From Gammaproteobacteria bacterium (GTDB lineage: Bacteria > Pseudomonadota > Gammaproteobacteria > UBA6429 > Thiohalophilaceae), in NCBI GenBank assembly GCA_029882235.1, contig JAOULB010000195.1, positions 1 through 5,006 of the forward strand: 5,006 nt of DNA, written 5' to 3'. Position numbers and translations under genes: made by a program. Positions 1 to 5,006 of this stretch are shown piece after piece. How positions within the stretch are numbered: the first letter of the stretch is position 1; every line of letters begins with the position of its first letter. Under the pieces are notes generated by a model. That model did no database searches. It was given only the letters and a program-made list of their open reading frames with translations, and was not told the DNA's origin.

Positions 1-503
1 ATACTGATTAGCGTTGCCATGCTGTCCTTGGCGAGCAATGCATTGAATTCTTTTAACGCCGCGACATAAGCAGGTAGAAACCCTTTAATTGATAGCGTTT
101 CAAAGCAGGCCTCATCACCCGATTTAAATTTATAATGGACCGGTTTTTTCCCCGCCAGAGTGGGGTAATCATCGGTATCCTTAATGATATCTTTATTTAA
201 CTTAAGACCCGGTTGAGGTGGAATATCGGTTTTTGAATCTTCTACCATCATAATCTGTTTGGTTTCGGTGGTGACACTATAGATAATCTTGTTTTTTCGA
301 TCGAATAAAACAAAGTCATGCGCCCCTTCCCCATCATCAAAACGCATGAATTCAGGCGTGACAATGACACGTGTTTGATATTGTTCGGTCTCTTGTTCCT
401 TTTCACCAAAAATAATCTGTAAATTTTCTGACACCTTTGGTTTTTGATCACAGGCAGTAAGAAAAACAGTGATTGATATAAAAAAGAAATGATGTAACTT
501 CAT
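1..503 (-). CDS. Putative lipoprotein of unknown function (3' part cut by window edge)
   Basis: An open frame begins at ATG 503-501 and runs without a stop for 167 codons to the left edge, so the C-terminus is missing. The first 17 residues form a short lipoprotein signal: Lys2, a hydrophobic stretch rich in Phe, Ile and Val, then a lipobox Leu15-Thr-Ala-Cys18. Cys18 would be lipidated and become the mature N-terminus. Residue +2 is Asp19, which in enterobacteria is an inner-membrane retention signal. The mature part is soluble-looking and charged, with a beta-rich stretch around residues 44-89 containing FVLFDR and IIYSV, and one further cysteine at 133. A Shine-Dalgarno-like AAAAGG lies 9 nt upstream of the start. 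The gene begins 19 bp after the DUF455 stop on the same strand, so co-transcription is likely. I do not recognise the family; the export prediction is firm, the function is not known. Confidence 0.8.
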   Translation of the reverse strand, partial: MKLHHFFFISITVFLTACDQKPKVSENLQIIFGEKEQETEQYQTRVIVTPEFMRFDDGEGAHDFVLFDRKNKIIYSVTTETKQIMMVEDSKTDIPPQPGLKLNKDIIKDTDDYPTLAGKKPVHYKFKSGDEACFETLSIKGFLPAYVAALKEFNALLAKDSMATLIS

Positions 504-522
504 TTAAATTTACCTTTTGCGA

Positions 523-1332
523 TTAACCTGCACCTTCAAGATAAGCCAGCTCCTGCTCAGAGAAACCTGCCTTGCGCCGAGCATCCATATCAAATGGTCC
601 CTTCAACTGGCCCTTCATATATTTTTTGATGAGACTATCAAAAGTACTCGCGGGTTCCAATTTTCTTTTTTCGCAGAGGTAATTAAACCAGCGCGAGCCA
701 ATTTCGACATGACCAACTTCATCGCGATGAATAATCTCGAGTATTTTTACGGCGGCATTATCACCACAGCCATCAAGCTTCGCCATGATGCCGGGAGTCA
801 CATCAAGACCTCGCGCCTCCAGTACGCGCGGCACCAGCGCCATTCTAACCATGGGGTCAAAATCGGTCTTAACGGTCATTTCCCATAAACCATTATGTGC
901 ATCAAAATCGCCGTAATCATAGCCCAACTGACGCAGGTGTTCGCGCAATAAACCAAAATGATAGGCTTCTTCCGCTGCAACCTGGCTCCAGTCGGTGTAA
1001 TAATCCCGAGGCATGTCCTGAAACCGGTAGACGGCATCCCAGGCAAGATTAATCGCATTAAATTCAATATGACACAGGGCATGGATTAATGCCGCCCGTC
1101 CCTTCGTTGATGATAAGGATCGTTTCGGCAGATTTCTGGGTGATACTAACTCTGGTTTATCGGGACGACCCGGGACATCTATTTTTTCAATCGGAAATTG
1201 ATTTTCACAGGAGATAAGATTGTCGAGCCAGGCCTCGCGAACCTGATTCGTCAGGGATATTTTTTCATCGGGATTCGTGGCCATCAGGCAGGCATGCGCC
1301 GCCTGAAAAATACTTTGCCACTCATGAACCAT
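523..1332 (-). CDS. DUF455 family ferritin-like (di-iron) protein
   Basis: The 269-residue product matches the DUF455 family, which has a ferritin-like four-helix fold. The residues expected to hold a di-iron centre are visible: Glu90 in HIEFNAINLAWDA (88-100), Glu122 and His125 in EEAYHF (121-126), Glu172 in LEARGLD (171-177), and Glu205 and His208 in DEVGHVE (204-210). This gives the two ExxH motifs plus two single glutamates typical of the superfamily. There is no signal peptide or membrane segment, so it should be cytoplasmic. The family is distantly related to tRNA hydroxylase MiaE and other di-iron oxygenases, but its reaction is not established, so no gene symbol is given. The ATG at 1332 has a weak GAG element 7 nt upstream. 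The length appears complete for the family. It lies 55 bp downstream of the GDSL hydrolase gene and 19 bp upstream of the lipoprotein gene. Confidence 0.9.
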   Translation of the reverse strand: MVHEWQSIFQAAHACLMATNPDEKISLTNQVREAWLDNLISCENQFPIEKIDVPGRPDKPELVSPRNLPKRSLSSTKGRAALIHALCHIEFNAINLAWDAVYRFQDMPRDYYTDWSQVAAEEAYHFGLLREHLRQLGYDYGDFDAHNGLWEMTVKTDFDPMVRMALVPRVLEARGLDVTPGIMAKLDGCGDNAAVKILEIIHRDEVGHVEIGSRWFNYLCEKRKLEPASTFDSLIKKYMKGQLKGPFDMDARRKAGFSEQELAYLEGAG

Positions 1333-1364
1333 AGATAATCTCGTTACTGCTAAGATTTAAGTTT

Positions 1365-1388
1365 GATCGAGCTATGCTTGGCTCGATC
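1365..1388. repeat. Perfect inverted repeat at the 3' end of the GDSL gene
   Basis: GATCGAGC (1365-1372) and GCTCGATC (1381-1388) form a perfect 8-bp stem with an 8-nt loop. The last stem base overlaps the GDSL stop codon (TAG, 1390-1388 on the minus strand). In the minus-strand transcript the hairpin would follow the stop codon at once and sit 32 nt before the DUF455 start. It is followed by AAAC and not by a run of U, so it is not a classical Rho-independent terminator. It could be an mRNA-stabilising or processing hairpin, a weak attenuator, or a protein-binding palindrome; the sequence alone does not decide. Confidence 0.6.
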
Positions 1389-2347
1389 TAATCGTCTTTA
1401 TCAGAGCCTTCCTTCTGCTCATCATCTTCATCACGGACCTGTCGATACATCATTTCACCGATAATGGCGTGAATGCGGGCGGTAGGATGAATCTCATCAA
1501 AGAAAATATATTGATCGATATTAAAACCAAAATTACAACCGGGCGTATAGATACCCTGTTCAGAACTAAAACAGGGCTCGCTGGTATTACTAAAACCAAA
1601 CTTGGCGGCTTTATCGATAATTTTATTAAATTTCTTAAACAGCTTAAATTCTTCAATCTCAATATCGTTCGCTTCTTCGATGTTATCCACTTGCTGATGC
1701 AGGGCGTCATTAAAATATTCTGTCAGCTCGGTCGTCTGTGCGGGTAATCCCGGCAAACCGAATGCATTCGCAATCAGCTGTGTCTCTGGAATTCGACCAA
1801 GGTCAGGTGCCTGGACGACTAACCAGTTTTTCGCCCCGGCTAAATTCAGCACCTGAATCTGAGTTGCAATGGTATTTGCAGCATCGGTTAAATATTGCTG
1901 AGCAAACGCACGGTTACCAGAATCGCGCGCATGGCGGATATCATTACCACCGATGAACATGACATAAAGGGCATTCTCTGGTGCTGCCCCGCCATGATTC
2001 GCCAGGAACAGCGCAACCTGTGTTGCTAGATCCTGCGGTTCATTCCGTCCTACTTTGGCGGCGATAACCGCATAGTTCGTTCCCTGGGCCGGGCCAATTA
2101 AATGGAGAGAGGGCTCCAGTGTTAGGCCAAACCGGCTAGCCATGACTTCGAGTGCAACCAGACCATTCGATGCACGGGCAGAACCAAAATAGGGGGGATT
2201 TGGAAGAGGACCTACAATTGAAGCTAAATTGCCGTTATCTGAGAGACTGTCCCCAAAGACGTAAATCTTGTCAAACTGAGGCGATGCCTGCAGACCAAAT
2301 GAGACAAAAAACAGTAATAAAATCAGTTGTTTAATCACGATCTTCAT
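1388..2347 (-). CDS. Secreted GDSL/SGNH-family esterase or lipase
   Basis: The 319-residue product carries the conserved SGNH hydrolase blocks. Block I is VFGDSLSDNGN (30-40) with nucleophile Ser34. Block II has Gly89 in GTNYA. Block III is GGND (133-136) with Asn135. Block V is DEIHP (284-288) with Asp284 and His287. The catalytic Ser-Asp-His set is therefore complete. Residues 1-21 are a Sec signal peptide (Lys2, Lys6, hydrophobic core, likely cleavage after LQA), so the enzyme acts in the periplasm or outside the cell. Cys259 and Cys271 may form a disulfide. The family hydrolyses carboxylic esters of lipids, sugars or polymers; the substrate cannot be read here. Unlike many proteobacterial GDSL esterases it has no C-terminal autotransporter barrel and ends in an acidic tail (306-319, nine of fourteen residues Asp or Glu). 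The start is supported by the GAGGGG element 8 nt upstream. Confidence 0.92.
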   Translation of the reverse strand: MKIVIKQLILLLFFVSFGLQASPQFDKIYVFGDSLSDNGNLASIVGPLPNPPYFGSARASNGLVALEVMASRFGLTLEPSLHLIGPAQGTNYAVIAAKVGRNEPQDLATQVALFLANHGGAAPENALYVMFIGGNDIRHARDSGNRAFAQQYLTDAANTIATQIQVLNLAGAKNWLVVQAPDLGRIPETQLIANAFGLPGLPAQTTELTEYFNDALHQQVDNIEEANDIEIEEFKLFKKFNKIIDKAAKFGFSNTSEPCFSSEQGIYTPGCNFGFNIDQYIFFDEIHPTARIHAIIGEMMYRQVRDEDDEQKEGSDKDD

Positions 2348-2355
2348 GAATCCAT

Positions 2356-2361
2356 CCCCTC
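2356..2361 (-). promoter_or_regulatory. Ribosome binding site of the GDSL hydrolase gene
   Basis: GAGGGG lies 8 nt before the ATG at 2347 and is the clearest Shine-Dalgarno element in the window. It fixes the start that gives the protein its signal peptide. Confidence 0.65.
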
Positions 2362-2390
2362 GTTGCTGAGTCCAGTTATTCTTTGAGCTA

Positions 2391-2411
2391 TTGAATGCTT
2401 TTATTATTCAA
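2391..2411. repeat. Short AT-rich inverted repeat upstream of the GDSL gene
   Basis: TTGAAT (2391-2396) and ATTCAA (2406-2411) are perfect inverted copies separated by 9 bp. They lie just downstream of a possible -10 element on the minus strand, where an operator or a 5' UTR hairpin might sit. Six AT-rich base pairs can easily occur by chance, so this is a weak call. Confidence 0.25.
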
Positions 2412-2414
2412 CCA

Positions 2415-2420
2415 AGTATA
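2415..2420 (-). promoter_or_regulatory. Possible -10 element for the GDSL gene
   Basis: TATACT on the minus strand is a good match to the sigma-70 -10 consensus and lies about 70 nt before the GDSL start, within the 104-bp gap after the glycerate kinase gene. No good -35 hexamer is found 16-18 bp upstream; a TTGAAA occurs 24 bp upstream, which is too far. The site may be weak, activator-dependent or spurious. The gap size supports an own promoter here. Confidence 0.3.
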
Positions 2421-2451
2421 GCGCTAAACGACGTGAACCACTATTTTCAAG

Positions 2452-3702
2452 TTACGAACGTTTGAACGCGATCACCATATCCATCACATTTGTTCCGGTG
2501 TGGCCTGTGTTGATGAGCTCGCCAGTATCAGCAAAAAACTCACCCGATCGTGCCTCTTGCAAATAGTCGGATGCTGACAAACCAAGCTGCTCGCCTCGCT
2601 GAACAGTTAACCCATCAACAAGAGCACCTGCATCATCGCTATTGCCATCGCAACCATCGGTGCCAATTACCAGTGCGACAACATCGGGAGCAGACTGAAT
2701 TTCCAATGCCAACGCCAACGCAAGATGCTGATTACGCCCGCCTCGTCCGGGTGAGTCGGGTAAGGTCACGGTTGTCTCACCACCCCAGATATGAACACCG
2801 CCCTGTGAATTTTTTAAAATAGTCGAAATCTGTTGCGCCATCTCAACAGCATCGCCATCTAAACCTTGTGGGTGTATTGTGGCAGCTAGTCCATACTCTT
2901 TTGCTTTGTTTTCAACAGCGACACAGGCCGTTTGATTACTGGCAATAATGTTTGTTGATATGTTAGTGAAATTTTCACTACTCAGAACATTCTCCTGCTG
3001 GCCAATGTTTAAAATCTTCAACAACCAATCGGGAAGTCCATCTGGCAGTGATTGTGCTGTTGTATCCGGTACCAATAATCCCGAACCAATATTGGCTGGG
3101 TTGTTATCCGGGACATCAGAGATTATTAAATTCAGCACTGCGTTATTGGTTAAATGATTCGTCAGACGGCCGCCTTTGATTGAAGACACGGACTTTCGGA
3201 TCAGATTCATTTGATCAATCGGCAAGCCAGAGGCCAGCAACCATTGATTCATTCTTTGTAAATCCTCGAGCCCTATCCCATCCGGTAAAACTTCAACCAG
3301 TGATGAAGTCCCACCCGAGATCAAAAATAAAATAGGTAGTTCAGCGGGTAGTTGTTCCAGATAGTAAAGCAAAGCCTTGCCTGCACTCAGACTTGATTCA
3401 TCTGGCACCGGATGTGAGCCATCGTGGCAGTGTATATTCTCAAGGGCACATAATTGTTGATCATGATAATCTGACTTGCTGATGATAAGAGCGGATTCAA
3501 TTTTAGACTGAAGGACATCAATAGCACCCTGTGCCATTGATGCCGCAGCCTTACCAATAGCGATAACAGCAATTTTTTCTACATCAAGAGGATATTCACT
3601 TAGATATGTTGCAACACAGTTTCTACCTGTTACCGCATCAAGACCTGCCTGTAACAACTCCAGTAGCTGTCGATTAATGTTATGCTCAATGTCTGTTTGC
3701 AT
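2452..3702 (-). CDS. Glycerate 2-kinase (type II, DUF4147/MOFRL family)
   Basis: The 416-residue product matches the GckA/TtuD glycerate kinase family, which phosphorylates D-glycerate with ATP to 2-phosphoglycerate in the cytoplasm. The N-terminal DUF4147-type domain shows GKAAASMAQGA (50-60), SGGTSSLVEVLPDGI (129-143), RKSVSSIKGGRL (169-180) and SDVPDNNPANIGSG (195-208). The C-terminal MOFRL-type domain shows WGGETTV (306-312), GRGGRNQHLALALA (319-332), GTDGCDGNSDDAGALVDG (347-364) and NTGHTGTNVMD (398-408). Length is about normal for the family. The SDVP motif normally continues GDDP, whereas here it continues DNNP. AAGGA stands only 3 nt before the ATG, a short spacing, but no other in-frame start fits. 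No glyoxylate or serine-cycle genes are adjacent, so the source of glycerate is unknown. The symbol is left empty because gckA, garK, glxK and ttuD usage varies. Confidence 0.92.
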   Translation of the reverse strand: MQTDIEHNINRQLLELLQAGLDAVTGRNCVATYLSEYPLDVEKIAVIAIGKAAASMAQGAIDVLQSKIESALIISKSDYHDQQLCALENIHCHDGSHPVPDESSLSAGKALLYYLEQLPAELPILFLISGGTSSLVEVLPDGIGLEDLQRMNQWLLASGLPIDQMNLIRKSVSSIKGGRLTNHLTNNAVLNLIISDVPDNNPANIGSGLLVPDTTAQSLPDGLPDWLLKILNIGQQENVLSSENFTNISTNIIASNQTACVAVENKAKEYGLAATIHPQGLDGDAVEMAQQISTILKNSQGGVHIWGGETTVTLPDSPGRGGRNQHLALALALEIQSAPDVVALVIGTDGCDGNSDDAGALVDGLTVQRGEQLGLSASDYLQEARSGEFFADTGELINTGHTGTNVMDMVIAFKRS

Positions 3703-3754
3703 TGATCCTTGCTCAATAATTTCCTAAAGTGTCTTTAATACTCATGATAATCGA
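3703..3754. promoter_or_regulatory. Divergent intergenic region, presumed bidirectional promoter
   Basis: These 52 bp separate the outward-reading glycerate kinase gene and the small membrane protein gene, so promoters for both directions should lie here or inside the neighbouring coding ends. The stretch is AT-rich. Candidate -10-like hexamers exist, such as GATAAT at 3746-3751 and TTTAAT at 3734-3739 on the plus strand, but none has a convincing -35 partner at normal spacing. The call rests on gene arrangement and not on a recognised motif. Confidence 0.4.
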
Positions 3755-3970
3755 ATGAAACCAACACGTCACCGACTACCTAAACCCATATATGAATGCC
3801 TGCCCTATTGTTATATTTTATTGGGTATCTTCATTGCATATTCTATTTCTTCCAGCTTTGCGATCATTTGTGGTGCATTATTAATTGCCATTGGGCTGGT
3901 ATTATTGATTCAACGTCATAACTATCGCTCTGATTCACAGGCAATCACCCAACATCAGCGAAAAAAATAA
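3755..3970 (+). CDS. Small two-helix membrane protein, function unknown
   Basis: The 71-residue product has a basic N-terminus (KPTRHRLPK, 2-10), a hydrophobic segment at about 16-33, a tight turn, a second segment at about 35-53 ending in LLIQ, and a polar basic tail ending in HQRKK. By the positive-inside rule this is an inner-membrane hairpin with both ends in the cytoplasm. No enzymatic motif is seen and the family is not recognised. It ends 2 bp before the Nudix start, so the two genes probably share a transcript. No clear Shine-Dalgarno precedes the ATG at 3755; the ATG at 3744 runs into a stop after four codons, so 3755 is the best start. A functional link to the Nudix enzyme is possible only by adjacency. 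Confidence 0.7.
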   Translation: MKPTRHRLPKPIYECLPYCYILLGIFIAYSISSSFAIICGALLIAIGLVLLIQRHNYRSDSQAITQHQRKK

Positions 3971-3972
3971 GC

Positions 3973-4392
3973 ATGACTGAAAAAATTGTCCCTCAGGTTG
4001 GTGTTGGTGCGGTAGTCTTTCATGAAGAAAAGATATTACTCATCAAGCGCGACCGTCCACCCAATCAGGGACAATGGGCCATTCCCGGTGGTCGACTCAA
4101 AACGGGTGAAACACTGCAACAGGCCGCCGAGCGTGAGATTTTTGAAGAAACCGGCCTGCAGATCAAAGCCAGAGACCCCATATACAGTTTCGACTTAATT
4201 GAGCGGAATAAACAGGGCCAATGTACGCTGCATTACGTCATTATTGATCTAGAAGCGGAATACATCAGTGGCGAACCGGTTGCCAATGACGATGCTGCAG
4301 ATGCACGTTGGATCACAGCGGCGGAGCTGGCCAGCCTTAATGTCAATGAAACCACCCTGAAGTTACTGCGTAAGCAGTATCAGTTTGGCTAA
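3973..4392 (+). CDS. Nudix hydrolase (ADP-ribose pyrophosphatase-like)
   Basis: The 139-residue product contains a perfect Nudix box, GX5EX7REUXEEXGU, at residues 40-62: Gly40, Glu46, then REIFEETGL (54-62), where Glu55, Glu58 and Glu59 are expected to bind the divalent metal. The sequence before it (VGVGAVVF, ILLIKRDRPP, QWAIPGG) is the usual first strands of the fold. Single-domain proteins of this size hydrolyse nucleoside diphosphates linked to another group, often ADP-ribose, or oxidised nucleotides; the substrate cannot be assigned from the box. It is cytoplasmic, with no signal or membrane segment. It follows the small membrane protein gene by 2 bp with only a weak A-rich stretch upstream, which suggests translational coupling. 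Its TAA stop overlaps the stop of the convergent metZ-like gene by 4 bp. Confidence 0.93.
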   Translation: MTEKIVPQVGVGAVVFHEEKILLIKRDRPPNQGQWAIPGGRLKTGETLQQAAEREIFEETGLQIKARDPIYSFDLIERNKQGQCTLHYVIIDLEAEYISGEPVANDDAADARWITAAELASLNVNETTLKLLRKQYQFG

Positions 4393-5006
4393 GACCCCAG
4401 CCCACGAACAAGATCAGCTTTAATATCTTCGATATTCTCCAGTCCAACAGCAATGCGAATGAGTCCATCACTAATCCCCGCCTGTTGACGCTCCTCATCA
4501 GTCAAACGACCATGGGTTGTGGTCGCCGGGTGGGTAATGGTTGTCTTGGTATCGCCCAGATTGGCTGTAATCGATAACAGTTTGGTTGCATCGATCAATT
4601 TCCAGGCTGCTGCTTTACCACCCTTCACTTCAAAAGATAACACACCACCGAAGCCAGACTGCTGACTCGCCGCAAGCTTATGTTGTGGATGACTTGCCAG
4701 CCCCGGATAATAAACATTGGTCACTGCTGAATGCGATTCCAGAAACTCTGCAAGCTGTTGTGCATTCTCGCAATGTGCTTTCATCCTGACCGATAAAGTC
4801 TCCAGCCCTTTGAGGAAGACCCAGGCATTAAACGGACTCATAGTTGGACCAGCCGTACGTAAAAAACCATACACCTCTTCACCAACCAGTTTGCTATCAC
4901 CAACTACCGCACCACCAATACAACGGCCCTGCCCATCCAGATACTTGGTGGCAGAATGAATGACAATATCCGCGCCCAACTTTAATGGTTGTTGTAAAAC
5001 CGGCGT
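4389..5006 (-). CDS. metZ: O-succinylhomoserine sulfhydrylase, C-terminal part (5' end outside the window)
   Basis: The frame is open from the right edge to a TAG stop at 4391-4389, giving the last 205 residues of a roughly 400-residue protein. It belongs to the PLP-dependent Cys/Met metabolism family. The PLP lysine is in HSATKYLDGQGR (Lys at fragment residue 21, codon 4946-4944). The C-terminal block has LGDTKTTITHPATTTH, then LIRIAVGLE with the arginine (fragment residue 184) expected to bind the substrate carboxylate. The KYLDGQGR and NLGDTKT wording resembles MetZ more than MetB, MetC or MetY, so the expected reaction is O-succinylhomoserine plus sulfide to homocysteine and succinate in the cytoplasm. 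The TTG at 4979 is an internal leucine codon and not a start, because family-like sequence continues upstream of it to the edge. Related sulfhydrylases remain possible. Confidence 0.87.
   Translation of the reverse strand, partial: TPVLQQPLKLGADIVIHSATKYLDGQGRCIGGAVVGDSKLVGEEVYGFLRTAGPTMSPFNAWVFLKGLETLSVRMKAHCENAQQLAEFLESHSAVTNVYYPGLASHPQHKLAASQQSGFGGVLSFEVKGGKAAAWKLIDATKLLSITANLGDTKTTITHPATTTHGRLTDEERQQAGISDGLIRIAVGLENIEDIKADLVRGLGS

Noticed and set aside
248..451. Minus-strand open frame of 67 codons
   Set aside because: It is a shifted frame inside the lipoprotein gene, whose own frame has a lipobox start and stays open for 167 codons to the window edge.
517..888. Plus-strand open frame of 123 codons
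   Set aside because: It lies wholly antisense to the DUF455 gene apart from a few bases, has no recognisable domain, and the opposite strand encodes conserved di-iron ligands.
1365..1388. Rho-independent terminator for the GDSL gene
   Set aside because: The stem is followed by AAAC on the minus strand and TAATCG on the plus strand; neither side has the required T-run.
1469..1747. Plus-strand open frame of 92 codons
   Set aside because: It is antisense to the GDSL hydrolase, which has all catalytic blocks; no independent coding evidence.
2550..2822. Plus-strand open frame of 90 codons
   Set aside because: It is antisense to the conserved MOFRL part of the glycerate kinase gene, with a low-complexity His/Arg/Gln-rich product.
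4389..4979. Reading the metZ-like gene as starting at the TTG at 4979
   Set aside because: Family-like sequence (TPVLQQPLK) continues upstream in frame to the window edge, and the PLP lysine would lie far too close to such a start. The gene is simply truncated by the window.
1..5006. Defence system, mobile element, CRISPR array or structural RNA gene
   Set aside because: No repeat array, transposase, integrase, terminal repeat, tRNA-like fold or defence domain was seen; nearly all bases are in assigned metabolic or envelope genes.

Overview
The window looks like ordinary chromosomal sequence from a gammaproteobacterium. The evidence is an O-succinylhomoserine sulfhydrylase of the MetZ type, a DUF455 ferritin-like protein, a type II glycerate kinase and a periplasmic GDSL hydrolase, all closely packed, with slightly AT-rich composition by eye. 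I saw no transposase, integrase, phage gene, CRISPR array, tRNA or rRNA. The genus cannot be fixed from this window; a marine or sulfur-/methyl-compound-using gammaproteobacterium is only a guess.

Layout from left to right. Positions 1-2454 hold three minus-strand genes: an uncharacterised lipoprotein cut by the left edge (starts at 503), a DUF455 ferritin-like di-iron protein (523-1332) and an exported GDSL/SGNH hydrolase (1388-2347). Upstream of these on the same strand lies a glycerate 2-kinase (2452-3702). A 52-bp divergent intergenic region (3703-3754) separates this minus-strand group from a plus-strand pair: a 71-residue two-helix membrane protein (3755-3970) and a Nudix hydrolase (3973-4392), only 2 bp apart. 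The Nudix gene runs tail to tail into a minus-strand metZ-like gene (4389-5006), whose 5' half lies beyond the right edge. The two stop codons overlap by 4 bp.

Functions. MetZ makes homocysteine from O-succinylhomoserine and sulfide. Glycerate kinase feeds glycerate into lower glycolysis as 2-phosphoglycerate. The Nudix enzyme probably hydrolyses a nucleoside diphosphate derivative. The SGNH protein is a secreted esterase or lipase, the DUF455 protein is a likely di-iron protein of unknown reaction, and the lipoprotein is unassigned. Nothing ties these genes into a single pathway. The minus-strand run gck, GDSL, DUF455, lipoprotein could be partly co-transcribed, but its gaps (104, 55 and 19 bp) leave room for internal promoters. 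I found no convincing new multi-gene system. The points worth a second look are a hairpin at the end of the GDSL gene, variant residues in a glycerate kinase signature, the uncharacterised lipoprotein, and the small membrane protein paired with the Nudix gene.
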